From Chloroflexota bacterium (GTDB taxonomy: Bacteria; Chloroflexota; Chloroflexia; Thermomicrobiales; JADLAZ01): a stretch of DNA of 37,445 nucleotides. Location: positions 1-37,445 of the forward strand of contig JADLAZ010000114.1 in assembly GCA_020849725.1 (NCBI GenBank). Direction: 5' to 3'. The translations under genes were made by a program, and so were the position numbers. Within the stretch, counting starts at the first letter, position 1. The number at the start of each line of letters is the position of its first letter. This document shows positions 33,746 through 37,445 of the stretch, piece by piece. Below the pieces are notes generated by a model that was given only the letters and a program-made list of their open reading frames with translations, had not been told where the DNA came from and ran no database searches.

Positions 33746-33842
33746 TGCGCCTGCTACGGTGCGACCGCATCCTAACCGTGCAACATCACGATCGTGTCGT
33801 TTTCACGACAGGACCACCGCACATCGGCCAGGAGAGGCAACG

Positions 33843-34553
33843 ATGGAGATCCACGAACCCCACCGCTGGGATGTGTCGCCGGCCGAGGCCCGGCGACTGC
33901 AAGATGAGCTGAGCCAGCAGGTGCGCCTGGTCGACGCCGCCGCGCTCGCCAACCTGACCAGCGTCGCTGGCGTCGACAACGCCTACGTCGACGAGGGCGA
34001 TCGCACCATCGCCCACGCCGTCGCCGTGCGCCTGGCCGTCCCCGACCTGACGCTGCTGGAGACGGCTCACGCCACCGTGCCGGTCGCCTTCCCCTACGTG
34101 CCGGGGCTGCTCTCCTTCCGCGAGGCGCCGGCGGTCCTGGCGGCGCTGCGCGGACTGGCCGGTGAGCCGGATGTCGTCCTGTTCGATGGCCAGGGCATCG
34201 CCCACCCACGCCGCCTCGGCCTGGCCGCCCACCTGGGGCTGGTGCTGGGCCGGCCGACCATCGGCTGCGCCAAGAGCCGGCTGATCGGCGCGTTCGACCC
34301 GCCCGCCGACACACCCGGCGCGCACACACCGCTGGTCGACCGCGGCGAGGTCGTCGGTGCGGTGGTGCGCACCCGCGCCGGCCACACGCCGCTGTTCGTC
34401 TCGCCGGGCCACCTCGTCAGTGTCAACACGGCCATCACCATCGTCCTGGCCTGCTGTCATCCCGGCCGGTTCCTGCCCGAGCCAACCCGGCTGGCGCACG
34501 ATCGGGTGACCGCGGTGGCGACGGCGCATCGCCACCGCCTCGCCGCTGGCTGA
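33843..34553 (+). CDS. nfi: Endonuclease V
   Basis: A 236-residue deoxyinosine repair nuclease that cuts one base 3' to the lesion. The catalytic acids are D45 (VAGVDNAYV), E94 (SFREAPAVL) and D115 (LFDGQGIAHPRRLGLA). Further family strings are FPYVPGLLSF (strand-separating PYxP wedge), TIGCAKSRL and FVSPGHLVSV. Length is normal. ATG 33843 is chosen because the AGGAGAGG ribosome site lies just before it, and the longer frame has an atypical N-terminus. It converges with nrdJ, an interesting pairing of dNTP supply and DNA repair, though likely coincidental. Confidence 0.96.
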   Translation: MEIHEPHRWDVSPAEARRLQDELSQQVRLVDAAALANLTSVAGVDNAYVDEGDRTIAHAVAVRLAVPDLTLLETAHATVPVAFPYVPGLLSFREAPAVLAALRGLAGEPDVVLFDGQGIAHPRRLGLAAHLGLVLGRPTIGCAKSRLIGAFDPPADTPGAHTPLVDRGEVVGAVVRTRAGHTPLFVSPGHLVSVNTAITIVLACCHPGRFLPEPTRLAHDRVTAVATAHRHRLAAG

Positions 34554-34569
34554 GCGAAACCGAAATCGG

Positions 34570-34619
34570 CCCATGGAATGGTCTTGATCCATCGAACCGG
34601 ATCAAGACCAATCCATGGG
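34570..34619. terminator. Long hairpin between convergent nfi and nrdJ
   Basis: CCCATGGAATGGTCTTGATCC (34570-34590, here split in two for reading: CCCATGGAATGG and TCTTGATCC) pairs with 34599-34619 over 21 positions with one mismatch, around an 8-base loop. It lies between converging stops, 17 bases after nfi and 22 before nrdJ, so a bidirectional terminator is the natural reading. No T-run follows. Confidence 0.55.
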
Positions 34620-34640
34620 CTGCGGCCCGGTGGCGTCAGG

Positions 34641-37022
34641 CTAACACTCGCTGTAGCCGCAGACGTGGCACTTCTTGCAGCCCTCCTCGAAGACGAGCGT
34701 AGCGCTGCCACAGTCAGGACAGAGGTTGCCGGTCAGCTTGGCGTGGCCGTTGAGCAGGCCGGGCAGCACCGGCTGGGAGATCGGCCCGGCCGGCCGTACC
34801 ACCGGCTCGCCCGCGCCTTCCAGGTGCTTCTGCAGCGCCAGCCCGATGGCGTCGGGCAGGCTGCGCACCTGCTCCAGCCCGAAGCCGACGGTGCGGCTGC
34901 CACCGATGCCGCGCAGCTGGTTGACGATCTCCTGCGTGCGCTCCTCGGCCGACAGTGGCGAGGGCAGCCGCTGCACCAGCGAGATCAGTCGACCCAGCGC
35001 CTCAGCCAGCGCGGCGATGTCTGAGCCGGCCCGGCCGACGTTGACGAACACCTCCAGCAGCCCCTGCTCGTCGGAGTTCAGGGTGATGTTGACCTTGCCT
35101 TCCGGCGCCTGCATGTTGCGGGTGTAGCCGCGCACGATTGCCGGCCGCTGGCGGATCGTCTTGTCCGCGGCTGCCGCCACCGGCGTGGGCGCCGGCTCGG
35201 CCGGCTTCTTCTCCTCGATGTGGTGCAGCACGGCGTCGCGTGAGCCGTCACGGTAGTAGGTGACGCCCTTGCAGCCGCTGGCATAGGCCAGTTGATAGAG
35301 TCGCTCGACCTCTTCGATAGTGTGATCGTTCGGTGCATTGCAGGTCTTGGAGATGCTCGAATCGGTGTACTTCTGCACCATCGCCTGGACGCGGATGTGG
35401 TCCTCCGGCGTCAGGTCGTTGGCGCCGACGAAGTAGTCCGGCCGCTCGGTGTCGGGATGGTCGTCCATCCACTGCTTCAGCAGCGGGTGATAGATGATGC
35501 TCTCGCCAGTGCGGTCGACGCGCCGGTAGGCGAAGTCGAACACCGGCTCGATGCCGCTGGAGACGCCGGCCAGCAGACTGGTGGTGCCGGTCGGGGCCTG
35601 CGTCAGCAGCACCGCGTTGCGGATGCCGTGCTGGCGGATGCGTGCCTGGAGCGCCTCGGGCAACGTCTTGATGAACTTGCCCTGGCCGAACTTGTCGCGG
35701 TCGAAGCGCGGGAAGACACCTTTCTCGATCGCCAGGGTGACGCTCTCGTCGTAGGCGGCATCGCGGATGGTCCGGTAGATGCGCTCGATCACCGGCTCCG
35801 ACTCGGCGCTGCCGTAGCGGATGCCCAGCCGGATCAGCGCGTCGGCCAGGCCCATCGTGCCCAGGCCGGTGCGGCGCGTGCCGAGTTGCTCGTCGGCGTT
35901 CTCCTCGAAGAAGTAGAGATTGGCGTCGATGACGTTGTCAGAGAAGCGCATGCCCACGCGCACGTCGCGCTCGAGCGCGGCGTAGTCGAACGTGCCAGCG
36001 CCGATCGGGCCGGTCACGAAGCTGCTCAGGTTGAGCGCGGCGAGATTGCACACACTCCATGGTGAAATTCCTTGCTCACCACATGGATTTGTGCATCTAA
36101 TAGTTTGATAGTACCAGGTATTGTTCCAGGCGTTGTAGCGGTCGGTGAAGACGACGCCCGGCTCGGCCGTCGCCCAGGCGCTCTCGCAGATGCGCCGCCA
36201 GATCTCGCGCGCCCGGAAGGTCGGGCCGGGCGTCACCTTGGCGGCCAGCGCCGGCTCGGCGGCGACCATCGCCTTGGTCGGGAACTGCGTCGGCCAGACA
36301 CCATCATCCGCGACCGCCTGCATGAAGGCATCGGAGACGGCGACGCTGATGTTGGCGTGCTCGATGGCGACCGGTCGGTTGGTCAGTGGGTCGATCTTCT
36401 TGGCGTTGACGAACTCCAGCACGTCGGGGTGATCGTCGTCGAGCATGATCATGAGCGCGCCTCGGCGCGAGCCGCCCTGCTGGATAACATCGCCGGTGAT
36501 GACGCTGTACAGCTCAGCCCACGACACCGGCCCACTGGCAGTGCCGTTGACCGTCTTGATGTACGAGCCGCGCGGCCGCAGCGTGCTCAGGTTGACGCCG
36601 ACACCGCCGCCACGCGCCATGATCTCGGTCAGAACCTTCAGGTTATCGAGGATGCCGCCGCGAGAATCGTCCGGACTTGGAATAACATAACAGTTATAAA
36701 ATGTTACTTCGTGGCCGGAACCGGCGCCGGTCAGGATGCGACCGCCAGGCACGAAGCGGAAATCCTGCAGCGCACGGTAGAACTCCTGCTCCCAGCGCTG
36801 GCGCGCCTCGGGCGTCGTCTCGACGGTGGCGATGCCGCGCGCCACGCGCCGCCACATCTCCTCCGGCGTTTGCTCGGTCGGCTTGCCCTCCGGGTTCTTC
36901 AGCGAGTAGCGGTCGAGGAAGACCTTGGCGCGCACGCCCTCCAGCACCGTTCCGGGAGCGATAGCCTCATCGGCCCGGCCTGTGCTGTCCGTCGTCCCCA
37001 CTGCCTGGATATCGACCGCCAT
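34641..37022 (-). CDS. nrdJ: Class II (adenosylcobalamin-dependent) ribonucleotide reductase
   Basis: A 793-residue RNR that makes deoxynucleotides with a B12-generated thiyl radical. The catalytic set is visible: C111 in FYNCYVIPSPDD and C325 in SVCNLAALN (redox pair), C314 in TNPCGEQ with N312 and E316 (radical site). SSISKTCNAPND binds phosphate. LAPTGTT-like segments read TQAPTGTTSLLAGVSSGIEP. The end carries a CPDCG...CKKCHVCGYSEC zinc ribbon, typical for NrdJ. ATG 37022 is chosen over 37040 because GGGGAGA sits six bases upstream. Codons 105-120 and 301-326 are strikingly AT-rich compared with the rest. Two NrdR boxes lie upstream. No nrdAB or nrdR is in the window. Confidence 0.96.
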   Translation of the reverse strand: MAVDIQAVGTTDSTGRADEAIAPGTVLEGVRAKVFLDRYSLKNPEGKPTEQTPEEMWRRVARGIATVETTPEARQRWEQEFYRALQDFRFVPGGRILTGAGSGHEVTFYNCYVIPSPDDSRGGILDNLKVLTEIMARGGGVGVNLSTLRPRGSYIKTVNGTASGPVSWAELYSVITGDVIQQGGSRRGALMIMLDDDHPDVLEFVNAKKIDPLTNRPVAIEHANISVAVSDAFMQAVADDGVWPTQFPTKAMVAAEPALAAKVTPGPTFRAREIWRRICESAWATAEPGVVFTDRYNAWNNTWYYQTIRCTNPCGEQGISPWSVCNLAALNLSSFVTGPIGAGTFDYAALERDVRVGMRFSDNVIDANLYFFEENADEQLGTRRTGLGTMGLADALIRLGIRYGSAESEPVIERIYRTIRDAAYDESVTLAIEKGVFPRFDRDKFGQGKFIKTLPEALQARIRQHGIRNAVLLTQAPTGTTSLLAGVSSGIEPVFDFAYRRVDRTGESIIYHPLLKQWMDDHPDTERPDYFVGANDLTPEDHIRVQAMVQKYTDSSISKTCNAPNDHTIEEVERLYQLAYASGCKGVTYYRDGSRDAVLHHIEEKKPAEPAPTPVAAAADKTIRQRPAIVRGYTRNMQAPEGKVNITLNSDEQGLLEVFVNVGRAGSDIAALAEALGRLISLVQRLPSPLSAEERTQEIVNQLRGIGGSRTVGFGLEQVRSLPDAIGLALQKHLEGAGEPVVRPAGPISQPVLPGLLNGHAKLTGNLCPDCGSATLVFEEGCKKCHVCGYSEC

Positions 37023-37076
37023 GCCCTGTCTCCCCTTCATGAAGCCGCTGCCGGCCGCGCCGCGCGTGACCGGGTG

Positions 37077-37124
37077 TCACCATATCTTGTGGCCAATTGA
37101 ATCAAAGAACACAAGATGTAGTAT
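37077..37124 (-). promoter_or_regulatory. Tandem NrdR boxes and nrdJ promoter region
   Basis: Box 1 TCACCATATCTTGTGG (37077-37092) and box 2 ACACAAGATGTAGTAT (37109-37124) each match most positions of the palindromic NrdR consensus ACACWATATATWGTGT (about 12 and 13 of 16 by my count). Their starts are 32 bases apart, three helical turns, the usual arrangement for this repressor. On the minus strand TTTGAT and TATGGT with a 16-base spacer could form the promoter, with box 1 covering the -10. NrdR, a nucleotide-sensing repressor, would therefore shut down nrdJ when dATP is high. Confidence 0.82.
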
Positions 37125-37318
37125 ACGTGCCTCGGCTGTCGGGCGCAAGCATTCCCGCGAGTCCCGTGACGCGCATAGAACGGACGCCCCGAACGGGGGT
37201 TCTGGCCGCTGCGCCACTGGCCCGGCGCGCGGCTGGTGACGGCGCAAAGCGGGTATAGTGACTGGGAACGACTGAGTGCCGGGCGCGGTCGGTGGCGATG
37301 CCGCGCCGCGGAGGCCCC

Positions 37319-37445
37319 ATGGACCGGCGGCACGTCACCTGGTTGAACGAAGAATTGCCGGCGCTCGTCGAGTCGGGTGTCCTGTCACCCGAGGCGGCAG
37401 CGCGGCTGCGCGCCCACTACGCGACCGCTGCCCCGGCCCAGGGCC
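37319..37445 (+). CDS. DUF2157-like membrane protein, N-terminal fragment (3' truncated by window)
   Basis: The ATG at 37319 opens a frame that stays open to the window edge (42 codons). It encodes MDRRHVTWLNEELPALVE, then SGVLSPEAAARLRAHYAT. The pattern of a Leu/Trp-rich helix followed by SGVLSPEAAxRLRxHY is the N-terminal signature of DUF2157 membrane proteins. TATAGT at 37254-37259 may be a -10, without a clear -35. The start context is weak (GCGGAGGCCCC upstream could be the ribosome site). The call rests on a short stretch. Confidence 0.6.
   Translation, partial: MDRRHVTWLNEELPALVESGVLSPEAAARLRAHYATAAPAQG

Noticed and set aside
37023..37318. Cobalamin riboswitch before nrdJ
   Set aside because: No B12-box (GCCACTG-type) core was found on the minus strand in the leader; the conserved elements there are the NrdR boxes.

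Overview
The window is a high-GC bacterial chromosome segment with dense gene packing, G/C-ending codons and recognisable TTGACG-N16/17-TANNNT promoters. The gene set points to Chloroflexota, most likely the Thermomicrobia or a nearby lineage. It includes a B12-dependent ribonucleotide reductase (RNR) with a C-terminal zinc ribbon, a large HTH/NB-ARC/TPR regulator, a VapBC pair, an RHS protein, a DUF1622 protein and enolase-superfamily dehydratases. This is inference from gene content; no taxonomic marker was searched. Apart from the SRP RNA I see no RNA genes, and I see no insertion sequence or CRISPR array.

Layout. 1-4206 (+): O-antigen-ligase-like protein (5' end outside the window), family 2 glycosyltransferase, lipoprotein and APH-type kinase. 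4278-5129 (-): MOSC protein. 5299-9342 (+): two mandelate-racemase-type enolases flanking a polytopic membrane protein. 9421-10505 (+): MoaB and a YbaK-type tRNA deacylase. About 10643-10772 (+): SRP RNA with its own promoter. 10801-12686 (-): MtdB-like dehydrogenase overlapping dihydropteroate synthase. 12862-16344 (+): dhaK and dhaL separated by a damaged VapBC pair and a HEAT-like gene. 16428-17267 (-): panC. 17592-18901 (+): adenylate kinase and a small membrane protein. 18909-21533 (-): HTH/NB-ARC/TPR regulator. 21887-22786 (+): phytanoyl-CoA-dioxygenase-like oxygenase.

22787-29530 is the accessory island. A 1722-residue RHS protein has a four-blade RCC1 segment inside its YD-repeat shell and ends in an AT-richer C-terminal tip. 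A small immunity candidate follows, then a second candidate broken by an in-frame TAG. The island closes with an rhs core fragment fused to a 3' fragment of the upstream oxygenase gene, which records past recombination.

29555-37445 returns to ordinary gene content: DUF1622 protein, iron-type alcohol dehydrogenase, Rieske/amidohydrolase pair, GNAT acetyltransferase, endonuclease V, class II RNR (nrdJ) and the start of a DUF2157-like gene. nrdJ carries two tandem NrdR boxes upstream. It also has two short AT-rich codon patches exactly over its catalytic cysteine motifs, which I read as possible footprints of former inteins.

The strongest leads are the RCC1-in-RHS toxin locus with its recombination scar, the nrdJ patches, the NrdR box pair, the interrupted vapB, and the MtdB-like/FolP gene pair.
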